A stretch of 64,000 nt of DNA from Bombyx mori (Eukaryota > Arthropoda > Insecta > Lepidoptera > Bombycidae): the NCBI RefSeq assembly GCF_030269925.1, contig NC_085133.1, positions 9,940,001 to 10,004,000 on the forward strand. Direction: 5' to 3'. Each line of letters opens with the position of its first letter. Positions within the stretch are counted from its first letter, which is position 1. The translations under genes and the position numbers were made by a program. Of the stretch, positions 53,212 to 64,000 are shown one piece after another. The notes beneath the pieces are model-generated. The model was not told the origin of the DNA. It did not search any database and was given only the letters and a program-made list of their open reading frames with translations.

Positions 53212-53626
53212 ATTTTTTTTCCTACGTATGCTGGATAGCCTTGAGAGTCTATATCAGCTTTTCCTTGACGTGTTGGTGAGCTCACGGGGCTCAAGCCGGG
53301 TGTGTTGCTAACACTGACCCTAGCAAGAGCAGTGCTTCGCAGAATCTACCACCCGATCGGAAGCGCGACCCACTGAGAAGGTCCGGCGAGAAATTCAGTG
53401 GGCTGTGTCTATAGGTTAATTCACTTGTCGAGCCCTTCGTCGCAAGCAACGGGTTCGACGAGGACGGTGACGGTGCTTGAGGTACCTAAAAGCACCGTTA
53501 ATAGATCTGGAGGATCCGTAATGACGTGTTTAGGGCGACGTCGACTGTTTACCATTCGGTCTTCAGGATCGGGTATAAAATTCCCAGTGGCCACGACAAG
53601 AGGGTTTTCATGTCGTGCCGCCTTTT
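53212..53626 (+). mobile_element. Interspersed repeat family 2, copy extending furthest
   Basis: After the usual family words it continues past GGATCCGTAATGACGTG into GACTGTTTACCATTCGGTCT and CCCAGTGGCCACGACAAGAG. The first part of that extension is shared with the copy at 55359. On the minus strand it reads PEDRMVNSRRRPKHVITDPP, possibly the end of an element ORF. Confidence 0.75.
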
Positions 53627-55358
53627 CAAAGTGGAAAAGTATCAATTTTACATGTAGACTTGTACAAAAATCTAGAAGAATTTTGGCAAAAAAAAAACCA
53701 AACTGTAACAAAGAAGAGTTTGACTCTAGCCATCGGTTTACCGCTCAACTATGCTATGTTACCATAACTGTACCAATAGTACTAGACACTGAGCCTGTTC
53801 ATATTTTTTTTAAATCTACCTTACCAAAGTTTCGCATATTACGAATACAATTGCAAACGCCATCACGTTATTACCGCGACGAGTTTAGTTCGCGATCATT
53901 AAACTTGGACACAAAAACGAAACGACATATTATTTCGAAGTAGGCATTTCTTCGAACAAAGCTGCTGTAACAGTTCCGAGAAGTCGAGCTCATAATTTCC
54001 ACTAAGCAAACACGGCTTGACAGCGCGAAGAACATAATATTTTGTTTACTCAAATGCATTTGAATAACTCGAATGCATTTTTACAACTGTTAGCTATTAT
54101 GTTATATGATATTACTTTAAATATTTAGATTACGAATAACGTAGTCGATTCGCAGAGACATCAATAAAATTACTTTTGTTATTTTTATAATAATATTAAG
54201 ACAATATTCAAATGTCGACAAATAACACCTGAGTCGCCCGCGACCAAGAAACATGTAAAGTATTGGAAACGTCAGAAAAAATATAATTACAATAAAAAAA
54301 AGCGAGACTAAACCGTAACAGTAAAATCATTCTTAACACCAAAAGCATAAAGTCGGATATAATGATTTGTAAGATTAACTGGTCGAATATGCTACAACTA
54401 CAATTTGAATTCGTGAACGTATCTCATGTTTTTAAGCAGTGGCCACACGAGTCGGTCTGGTATGCGTAGAAATCTCATATCGTTGGAACTGGTAACAGGC
54501 ATTTTGCGAGCTGAAGCGGATGATTACTATTTCTGCAGGCCAGTCATTTCGATTTGACGGGACAACCGTTGAACCAATGAGATTTCCATCTTTTTTTTTA
54601 CCTACCTATTCACTGGTAGCCTGGTAGCCTAGCTAAAGGGGCTATTCCAGTTAACATCCATCTTATACTGGCGAGTATCATCGCGTAATAAGTGTCAACG
54701 GACCTGCGAGACGGCTTCACTTCTGACTAGCCACGACTTGTATTTCCAACTGTGCAGTTGCCGTGGCCTAAAGTAGACCAAGCTGTACTCATATCGAGCG
54801 ATTCAACGATACCGGTTTTCAAATCACGTAGACTGGTACTATTTTTTGCGAACTTTATACGTACTTTGAGCAATTTCACGGATCGCTACCACGACCTAGG
54901 AATAATCTTATGATAAAAATCATGTTCGCAAAAAATATAATACATTTAGCGTACTAAGTGGTGATAGGTACCAACCATCATACTGACTATTTTCAGTAAG
55001 CATCTGTAAGGTTTGTTGTAAAATAATTAAAATAAAATTTTTCATGTTAAAGTTAAGCCAATTTTCGGATTGCCAAATAGCAACACTGTTGGTGGTAGCA
55101 ATGCCAGTAGTGGGGTCGTGACATAATAAAAAGGGCGGTAGTCTGAAAAACGGGACAGAAATCAGTGTATTCGGTAGTGGGCAGATGTCTAAAGATTGTA
55201 AAAGTGGAGTTACAAATAAAGCAATACAGAATTAAGTAAACTACTGCAATCTGTGTATTATTTCCTGACTGTTGGAAGTGGAGTTTACACATCTAAAGTT
55301 GGCATGAGTGCGCCATTTCGAAAAAGCGGCACAACTCGAGAACCCTCCCATACTGGCC
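53627..55358. other. AT-rich non-coding stretch with a family 2 trace
   Basis: A short family 2-like end (ACCTACCTATTCACTGGTAG) at 54598-54660; otherwise unrecognised. Confidence 0.55.
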
Positions 55359-55499
55359 GCCGGTAATTATATTCCCGATCCTGTAGACCGAATGGTAAAC
55401 AGTCGACGTAGCCCTAAGCACGTAATTTCGGAGCTCACCTCCTTGTTAGGTTACGCTGACATAGCCTCCTCAAGGCCATCATCTTAGGTAGGAAAAAAA
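55359..55499 (-). mobile_element. Interspersed repeat family 2, internally deleted copy
   Basis: It joins the outer part (GACCGAATGGTAAACAGTCG, CACGTAATTTCGG) directly to the inner part (AGCTCACCTCCTTG ... CTTAGGTAGGAAAAAAAA), missing about 220 bases present in other copies. Confidence 0.75.
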
Positions 55500-55500
55500 A

Positions 55501-55675
55501 CTGACTATTTCTGCCACGTAACAGTCCTGCGTTCCAGTTTGAAGGTTTAGACAACACTATTTAGATTTATACCTCATATTTCAAAGTGGCCAGTAATTTC
55601 TATGGGATGTAATAACCACTAAACACCAGATGGTCTGTGAGCTCGTTTACCGACCATGTCACGAAAAAAATAAAA
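55501..55675 (+). mobile_element. Decayed Bm1 SINE
   Basis: CTGACTATTTCTGCCACGTA, AACCACTAAACACCAGATGG and CTGTGAGCTCG are recognisable but strongly mutated. It follows the family 2 copy directly. Confidence 0.65.
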
Positions 55676-57540
55676 ATTTCATTAGTCCTTCATTTAAACC
55701 AATAATGAATAGCAGAAGAGAAAAAGTAATTTTTGAAGTGGCAAACAATATTATGAAATATCGCTTTGATTAAAACGGTTATGATATGATTTGATTCAGA
55801 ACGTTACCGAAGTTTGGCCTTTACAAATCTTTTACTACTAATACTAGTCGTACTTCAACTGGCTATAATTTTTAAGTCTGCAAACACACATTACCAACAT
55901 CCCACAATGACATCACCGATTTATCATTAACATATTCCGCTCACATTGTCATACCTTGATGATAACGTCATGCCTTATAAACCGGCACACTCACCGCTAA
56001 ATTCAGTATTTCTTAGCGAAAAAATACGTTTTTTTTTAAATCATAATCAGTACGTTGGGCCGTATTTTAACCAGACACTGATCCTTGGATTCGACAAAAT
56101 AATATATCAGTTTGTATCCTATGCAGATAAAAAATCACCAGTGTTTGACTTATCGAGGTTTGAAAGACGATTTGGTTTAAGCATTATTTCGCTTAATACG
56201 CCACATTCATCTTTGTAATTAAAGGTCCGTTTTATTTGGTATTAGCATCAACAATTCGATGTTTTTAATTGAACTTCAATTAAGTTTACCTCATTTAAAT
56301 ATCTGAATGAGTTTTTTTTTTAAGAATAAATTTTAACCTGTCAATGATTATAATTCCGCCATAGTAACCTAACACCAGTAATGTACATGAAACAAGAAAA
56401 ATATAATCCAGTTTGGCCGCAACGTACTTTCGAACCCAGTAATTTCTCAATCAAGGTCCCAGTCAAAGGCCAGTCAGAGCGATAAGTCATCGATGACGCG
56501 ATTTCGTTACGTGTAGCGACAGAGCACCGACAGTATCCGACGGCCGATGTCGACCGGCGTCAGTTTAAAATGATTTATCGAACAGGCAGGACGCTTTCCG
56601 CTTGGCCGCCCTCGGGAACGCTCCTAGGAGGCGCCATCCCTAATGCACGGATTATTATGGATGACGTAATGTTTATAAAATGTTTCTTTGAGGAACATTA
56701 TTTGTTCGGTAAACAGAACGAGCGGAAGATTAACGTTAAAGTCGATTAGCAATTGCAACCGTACCAAATCTATACTTAATATTATAAAGCTGAAGAGTTT
56801 GTTTGAACGCGTTAATCTCAGGAATTACTGGTTCGATTTAAAAAAATCTTTCAGTGTCAGCTCATTTATTGAGGAAGGCTATAGGCTATATAACATCACG
56901 CTAAGACCAATGCAAGCGGAGCACCAATAAAGAATGTTTCAAAATCGGGGTATTTTTCCCTTTTGATAGGTTCCGCTGCGTGCGCTGCGGAAACGGTTAA
57001 AGTTACGCTAATATAATGTATGAAAAAATTGTTGCCCTTTAAAAGTTTTTATAAAAAAAGTTATGCCAAAGTAACTATTCCACGCGGACGAAGTCGTAAA
57101 TAAATAAAATACGTAAGAAAGCGTAATAACAAAGTCGAATATACTCAACACAACGTTTGTCCATCACAAAACGTAATTAGAGTCCACGAGGCAGGGGGAG
57201 TTTATACGTAAATTAGTTTGCGCGGACCGGCCGCAGCCGTTAACGTAAACATTGGTACTGCACGCGATACACAAGTGCAATAACCACTCATCACTTAACG
57301 TATATTGCTTTCGTTCTTGAACCTTGAATTTTCATAGTTGCACTCTCATAAACCGCACCTTGTTGTTGCTACTTCGTTGTTTTTTGCTGTTCTGACGCAA
57401 CAAACCATCTAATATACTTATTTAACTTTATTGCTGATCAATTTTGGTACGTTTTTTGATAATATAATACTTCTGATAGTAGCGTCTTGTATATGTAACC
57501 CGTACGGTTAGTTATCATCTAGTATTTTTCATGCACGGTA
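55676..57540. other. Non-coding stretch
   Basis: AT-rich, except for a GC-richer patch at 56490-56640. No gene recognised. Confidence 0.55.
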
Positions 57541-57779
57541 CCTGGAGCCACTGCATTCATACACAGTGCGTTTCCAGAGATCTTTTTTGCCACGTACCAT
57601 CCGGCTTTGGAATGAGCTCCTCTCCAAAGTGTTTCCCGAGCGCTATGACATGTCCTTCTTCAAACGAGGCTTGTGGAGACTATTAAACGGTAGGCAGCGG
57701 CATGGCTCTGCTGCTGGCATTGCTGACGTCTATGAGCGATAATAACCACTCACCATCAGCCGTATGCGCGTATACCAAT
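57541..57779 (+). mobile_element. Jockey/CR1-like LINE: ORF end and 3' tail
   Basis: It encodes RTIRLWNELLSKVFPERYDM then SFFKRGLWRLLNGRQRH and stops (TAA at 57739-57741), followed by the tail family of 12545. The R-x-LWN-x-L ... VFP-x-x-YD pattern is the common C-terminal end of insect jockey/CR1-like reverse transcriptase ORFs. Confidence 0.8.
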
Positions 57780-59998
57780 CATGCGACTCAATGACACCTT
57801 GACATTTCAAGGTGAGTGACGGCATTCTTGTTGTGATGTCTATGTACCGTATTTTATTGAAAATCTAAATACGTCGCACCGAACCTTGAATGTTTTATAT
57901 TATCCAGTACCTATCGCCGTCGTTTACTTTTCAACTTTAATTACATCATAATTCACCTTTTGTGATCCACCAGGTGCCGTCCAGACTTCAGTACGAACCG
58001 AAACACCAAGGATATCGAAGCCATCATTGCTTTATTGGCGTTAAAAACGTTCCAGGGTTGATAAATGATCGGACTAAAACCTGCGGTCGGCTATAAGCCG
58101 GCGACCTTGCCGAAGAACCCGCCTATTCGACGAGACTATTTATTTTTAACATTCTGTCTTTTAATGATACTAATAACAGACGTTAGAAAGCGTTGTATTT
58201 TGTACGGACCGACCACGACCTCAAATCTCATTTTGATGTTTCGTTATAATAAAATAAAAAAAACCGAATCTAAAACCGTTCGTAAACAATGTGGAATCTG
58301 GTTTTTGGTTTATTATAGCTAATGGACAAGGACGAATTTTACCGAATAATGCGAGACGTTGTGCCGTTTTCAAATGCAACATTACAAAACTCTCAAGGCA
58401 TTGATTAATTAGTACCAAACTTTAACACTGTGAGTTATGAAAGATAATAAAGCACAAACAAATGGGTATTCAAAGTGCCCGTCAGTCATGAGATCGACAG
58501 AAGCATCATTTGTGTTATGGGCTGTCTCTACTGAACACACGGGTGGTGGCTCGAGTGTATGACGTCATAGGGAGTTATCGGCAAGGCTACGGACCCGACA
58601 ATACCCACTCGGCCTTCGATTTCGATATGTGGTTATACGGTGTAATTTGCATAACTGTCTATTTGGCAGTATATAGGAATATAAACAAGGAGCGGTTTGG
58701 TTGTTATTGTAAGTATGACTATATGACTATGAAGGTACATTAGAAACGATGTCATCGGCGAAATATAATTTATTCAGGGCTTAGTATATCTGTTTGCGTT
58801 GTTAGTTTATGGTATTTGGAAACTATTCAGAAAGTCTTTCGGCAGTGATTCTCAACGCTATAATCCAGTTATTGTGTAGTGGGCGAACGAAAGTAAAGCT
58901 CTCGAGTACCAAGAGGTAAGTCGCGACATCGTCGGTAGAGAGGGGCGAAAATAGCCGCACTGTTGCAGAATCGTCGCTAATGCGATTTGTACCTCGCCGT
59001 CTTGATCCGGACCAGAGTTTATTCGAGTTTGTAAGCCGAGTCGAGGGTAACCAACGCCGGAAGAACTTAACTGGGTTTCGAATTAAAAGCCGCCGCGGAG
59101 ACTCGTCATTTTAAGGCGGACAATGCTACGAAATTTCGGAATTAATCAGAGAAATGTAGGAGTTTTGCAGCTAAGCCCTACAAACGTTTTAATGAGCAGA
59201 CGACCCAGTTGTTTATTCAATATCGTCGCTTATAGACATTGGTCGTATTACGGGTATATTTAGATCTGGCATTGTTTATCTGTAAAACTGTATGTCAAAT
59301 TTGTTGATGATTGGACTAATTGTGAACCCACAGGGATAGGTTTTTCGTAATAGTAATAGCGACTGGCATTACCGTTCAATTTATATTTCGACCTCATGTC
59401 TTGGAGGTGGACTGTGGTATTTACAGCTTTTGAACTCCGATAATCGCGAATGACAATCAATTGCGAGAGGAATCTATTTTAAAAATTGACATGTCCATTC
59501 TGTTACAAAAAATGTTTTCCAGATCCGGGATAATTCGCAAAAGTATTTAATTATTAAAAGTCGTAAATAAATAATTAGGTACCATGATTATCATAGACAA
59601 TATGACGCAATAGGACATTTCATAAATCACTGTTGCACTTTAAGATACGTAATGATATAATCTACTGAGACAATATTTTAAAATTTAAATGTCAAAATTC
59701 GTTTGTCTTCATTACGCTTATTTGAACTGTGCAATAAGTTACAAGGTTTGTATAATTCGAAGGATGACGACATCAGACTGAATTTATTAATTCTTAAGAT
59801 GGTCTGTCTTCGTGCATTATGAGCCAAACGAAAGCCATTTTCGGATGTTGCTATATGTTCTGCAACATAATAATGTTATTTTTCATCTGCGGAATCAGCT
59901 TGAAAATGAAAAGTAAAATTATAAAATATACTATAATATGTAATTGGTTCTTACAACGATGACTGCAATCGAAAAAAAGCATTGTTAGCATCAATGGC
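57780..59998. other. Non-coding stretch
   Basis: GC-richer patch at 58900-59110; a hAT-like word CAGTGATTCTCAAC at 58844 with no partner; a possible old Bm1 trace at 59385-59450. No gene recognised. Confidence 0.5.
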
Positions 59999-60243
59999 TA
60001 CTGGTGATAGGACATCTTGTGAGTCCGCGCGGGTGGGTACCACCACCCTGCCTATTTCTGCCGTGAAGCAGTAATGCGTTTCGGTTTGAAAGGTGGGGCA
60101 GCCGTTGTAACTATACTTGAGACCTTTTAGAACTTATGTCTCAAGGTGGTTGGCGCATTTACGCCGTAGATGTCTATGGGCTCCAGTAACCATTTAACAC
60201 CAGGTGTGCTGTGATTTTGTCTATCCATTTAAGCAAAAAAAAA
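59999..60243 (+). mobile_element. Bm1 SINE
   Basis: A Bm1 body with A tail, slightly diverged at its 3' end. Confidence 0.93.
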
Positions 60244-60789
60244 CTATTTTTGATAATCGTTCCGAATAAATAATTCAGTTTCGGTGAAGCATTAACATTT
60301 TCACGCACATTACGCGTGTTTGCGTTCAAACAATAACATCGATAGCACATCTCTGGATACGTTACATCATCCGACTGTATCCCCCGTCAAGACTCCCATT
60401 GATCTGCCCAACGTAATCATAATGTTACTGCACATTTTGGCAAGAATCCACACGTTAATACCGTACGTACGTCCAAGAGGAAGTTTAATTTAGTACGGAA
60501 CACTCTAAAGTTGTAGCGATTCCAAATAAGACGGTAGTAATGCGTTTTTCCCTGGATATAGACGTTATTACAGAGAGGGAGAGAGAGGGACGTGGAATAA
60601 TTTTTGGATAATTTTTCGACCATTCAACGAATGGATAATTTTTCGTTGCACTCCGGTTCTCTTGGCGAAATGTTTGACAATGACGATCCATCAAAGGGCT
60701 AGAAACAGAGAATAATAGACTATATTTTGCCCGATACAAAGATGAAATTTGCTCAAACGGCAGTTGGCAATAGCTTTTCTCTGGTATCT

Positions 60790-61182
60790 TCTATATATTA
60801 ATACGTGAAACAAAAACTTTGTATCCCTTTTTACGAAAATTGCGCGGAGGGAGGAGTATGAAATTTTCCACACTTAAAGAGAATATAGAGAAGAAGTGCA
60901 CAATGCTAATATTTTTTTTTAAATAATGCATAAAAGATACATTAAATCAATAAAGAAAACATTACACACACTACATACCAAGTATTTGACGCACACACGC
61001 ATGCATACTATTTATTGTCAAACTTTTGTTCTTGGCGTCTGTTGTCAAATTGAGAATAGATTAAATATTGTTTGTCTTTATTAATATTTTTTTATAGTGT
61101 AGCCTTGGCGAAATTTGTGATTATAGATAGATTACAATTCCAATTAATAATAGTCGAATTTCGACTACTGCGGGACCACTAG
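60790..61182 (+). mobile_element. Non-autonomous Helitron-like element, copy 2
   Basis: It starts TCTATATATTAATACGTGAA and ends with the hairpin AGTCGAATTTCGACT, ACTGCGGGACCA and CTAG followed by T. It matches the copy at 47198-47617 along its whole length in the opposite orientation. 393 bp. Confidence 0.8.
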
Positions 61183-62112
61183 TATTCAGTTAAAAGATAG
61201 TAAAGCTTTCAGATGAAGGTGCGCTTGATATTCTAATGGACTTCTCTACGATGCGCTTCACTCATTTCAAATGCAAAAAATGCAAAATATGTAGCGTCTA
61301 ACGTAAGGTGTTTACTTAGTTGTCTATTTTTCATAATCCAAACAGAGTACGCTCATTATGCAAACAAAGACGATGTTAAAATAGATATTTTTATGGAGAC
61401 CAAGTATGTGTCATGTACTTTTAATGTGTCTCGTAATCTCATTACTCACACTTCGCTCATCAGAATGTAATTAGCGTCTGCTAAAATACTCCGGTGACTA
61501 ACTGTGGCGGTATTATTTAGGAGGTATAACATACAGTACCGTGCGCGTTACTTCAGAAACGGTGTTTTTAACACATTTAAGAGCTCATTAAAGTCATTCG
61601 TTTAATCCATTAAAAATATGTATAAATTCCAAGACATAAAGATTAGTAAGTGAAAGTAAACCACTGTTAAACAAGAACGTTGAACCAAAGAGTCACCAAT
61701 ATAGTATCGAGTTTGAGGGAGGTAAATTTTCAGAATGTAGTCGTAACTTACTTTGATCCTTACATTTATATAAGAGCGTGTATTAAGGCTGACAATTACG
61801 CAAACGGCAGCTCAAGAGGGCTCCGCGAGGTTGTATGAGAGAATTTATCGCGGCCCTGTGTCGTGCCGGCAAGTTGATGAGGTCACGCCCATCGTGCTCC
61901 TGTTTTTATGTCAATATCTGTCAATGTCTGAACTTGTCGCGAGTTCGTTCCCTAGTTTGCGGAACAACGTGGAATGGTTTAACAAAGATGGGGATTTATC
62001 AGTGTTTCCAAGTTTCGTGGTTTTAGGTTGCGTCGAGCTGGTAAAACTTTATTTTCCGTCGGGGTCTCGTTATTATATTGTACTTGCGACTTTTGTTGGG
62101 CACAAAAATGAT
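61183..62112. other. Non-coding stretch
   Basis: A CpG-richer patch at 61795-61960 is open over 124 codons on the plus strand (61831-62205), but the frame runs into the Bm1 copy and has no recognisable domain. Confidence 0.5.
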
Positions 62113-62270
62113 TTTTATTTATTGCATATATGGATGGACGAGCTCACAGCCCACCTGTGGTACAACATAAATATCGCCACCCACCTTGAGATATACGAGT
62201 TCTAAGGTCTCAGTATAGTTACAACGGCTGCCCCACCCCTCAAACCGAAACGCATTACTGCTTCACCGCC
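62113..62270 (-). mobile_element. Bm1 SINE, truncated and rearranged
   Basis: Reverse body from the T-run to GCATTACTGCTTCACCG, with a deletion after CAGCCCACCTG that removes the GTGTTAAGTGG to ACATCTAC part. Confidence 0.88.
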
Positions 62271-63942
62271 AACAATTTTAGAATAGAATTTTAGAATTGT
62301 AGAATACGCTCTTTTAGCGATATCGTAGTAAACTTTAAGACGTCGTGTATTTTGAAATACCAACAGCAAATTACTAGCCCCTATTAAGGACACTTATAAA
62401 ACGCACCATTTTGAATTTTCAACTCCGTCTCACAAACCTTGATAAGTCTTCAACGAAACGAATTTACTTTGAAAGCTTATTACTCTGAAAATAAACGGAA
62501 GCATTTTCATTTAAATTTTGTCTTCCTATGCGGGTTTATTGTAAGAGAATTTTTGAATGTACATACATATGAAAGCTTTGATATTCACATTTTATAAAGC
62601 GCAATATAGCTTTATATCGTTTGTCAGAAATAGGAAACCTATAAAAGCTCATTGAACACAATTACTGACTGTTACTGCAATTTAACTCGTGTGTTCGGCA
62701 CTTTAAGAGTTAATTACCAAGGATTACTTAAACGGATTTTCTTAACGAGCTTTGTTAGCTTATTTGATTTGTAGCGGTGTTGACGGTTTCTATAGAATTG
62801 TTATTTTCGGCCTTTGGTCCCAATTCTAGAGCCTTCTCACCTGGGTAGCCATTAGTAGAACAGACTATCACGCTCAATCGAAAACCGACCTTAAACCGAA
62901 TTTTATTTAGGTCGAGTATCCGAACATCAGTCGTCAAAACGATCAATAAAACACCTAAAATATCCCGTTACGTTTCCTAGCAAAATATTTATATAATGAA
63001 ATCTATCGATCAACAATGGTAATGGTCCATTAAATTGATTTATTAGAAATGATCACTTATTTATATTTAACAACTATGCATTATTTTTTTAACGTTGAGC
63101 CAATTCAAGTGACGTGGAGTGATAAGACGAAATCGCGTTTGATACAAAACTGTATAATTTTATGGTTTATGGCGATGATTAAGTTTATTATTGCAATAAA
63201 AAATCGTAGTGCCGATTCTGATTGAAATTATTCATACTTGAACATAAAACGCTGTTTATTGCTGACGCATACGAATTTAATACATTACGATGTTAGTTTA
63301 TTTCCACTCGATCTTATTACATGAAGATTTATTAATAAAAAAAATGGGTGCGTGTACTTATGTACGCGCGTAAGAAGTTATACTTAATTATTTTTTTTAT
63401 TTTTTTTATATTAAATAATTAATAATAAATATTTAACGTTAAAAAATGAATGCTAACAACAATTTTTTTTACGAGTGTACATGCGCGAACTTCCACCTGC
63501 GGCTATATTCAGACTCGCCAAGTTACGTCGGTCGTATTGTAATGAGCGATTTAGTGGGCAACTTCATTTCTGTTAATTTTGTGTCACGGTGCGCGCGCAT
63601 CGTAAAATTTCACTCTCGTCAATTTTTCATAACGCGCCTAAAGAAGTATAACTTCAACAATTTTGAAGTATAACCTACAGATTAGACAAACTTACCGGAT
63701 CAACAAAGCCTATTTAAATTAATCATATAATTAATATCGATAAAATGTTTTAGTTCAGCTGTCAAATCGATTCTTAAGTCATTAGATTTCTTATCTGTTT
63801 ACATTGGCAGTCGTTTTTAGTGCACCAGAAAAAAAACCTATTTAATGGCTAATGCGATTGTAACATCTCTATTTGATTTAGGCCGGTCCGTTCTTAGAAC
63901 TTAATGCTCCTGACGTAATCGCCAATGACGAATGTGTTAACG
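62271..63942. other. AT-rich non-coding stretch
   Basis: A stretch at 62755-62880 reads GYPGEKALELGPKAENNNSI on the minus strand, which reminds me of repeat-derived peptides of silkworm, but I cannot confirm it. Nothing else recognised. Confidence 0.45.
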
Positions 63943-64000
63943 CAGTGATTCTCAACCACTGTTCCGCGGCACTTTTGTGTGCCGCCAAATTTCAAAAGTG
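63943..64000 (+). mobile_element. Possible hAT element end, cut by the window edge
   Basis: CAGTGATTCTCAACCACTGT followed by TCCGCGGCACTTTTGTG resembles a hAT terminal repeat (CAGTGGTTCTCAA type). The other end lies outside the window. Confidence 0.45.

Noticed and set aside
53398..53943. 181-codon plus frame, the longest in the distal half
   Set aside because: Its first third lies in repeat family 2 on the non-coding strand and the rest has no recognisable motif.
58844..58880. CAGTGATTCTCAAC resembling a hAT end
   Set aside because: No matching inverted end or target duplication was found nearby.
61831..62205. 124-codon plus frame in a CpG-richer patch
   Set aside because: It ends inside a Bm1 copy and shows no domain; left as a possible regulatory patch only.

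Overview
The window is a stretch of lepidopteran genome, most likely silkworm (Bombyx mori or a close relative). Two things point there. The coding exons read as an insect plasma-membrane Ca2+ ATPase. The introns are crowded with one SINE that I recognise as Bm1, the Bombyx tRNA-derived SINE, alongside fragments of non-LTR elements and several DNA transposons.

The only gene I can support is PMCA, on the minus strand. Twenty exons (26855 down to 489) join in consistent splice phase into about 1,097 residues ending in a TGA. They cover everything from just before transmembrane segment 1 through the phosphorylation, nucleotide-binding and hinge motifs and ten membrane segments to the calmodulin-binding C-terminus. 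A polyadenylation signal at 25-30 puts the transcript end close to base 1. The exon for roughly the first 50 residues was not found, so the first intron in view is at least 37 kb unless that exon was missed. The 3' half is compact and GC-rich (exons at 4305-11641); the 5' half is dispersed among repeats.

Layout: 1-650, 3'UTR and last coding exon. 651-4304, GC-rich intron with a 12-bp minisatellite and a possible extra cassette exon. 4305-11641, twelve exons and three Bm1 copies, one of which makes up most of an intron and touches a splice donor. 11642-17046, the TM3-TM4 exon, the variable linker with a 48-nt frame-neutral exon, and a Bm1 nested in a Tigger/pogo-like element. 17047-26855, the three most 5' exons in view plus many repeats. 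26856-64000, no supported coding exon: AT-rich sequence with Bm1 copies, a second interspersed family, RTE-like and jockey/CR1-like LINE tails, a hAT-type element with an 8-bp target duplication, a pair of inverted Helitron-like elements and a palindromic MITE. I could not tell whether this last part is all first intron or includes 5' flank.

I found no unknown multi-gene system. The most interesting points are the SINE-abutted splice donor, the candidate alternative exons in the regulatory parts of the pump, a PDZ-ligand-like C-terminus, and the well-bounded transposons.
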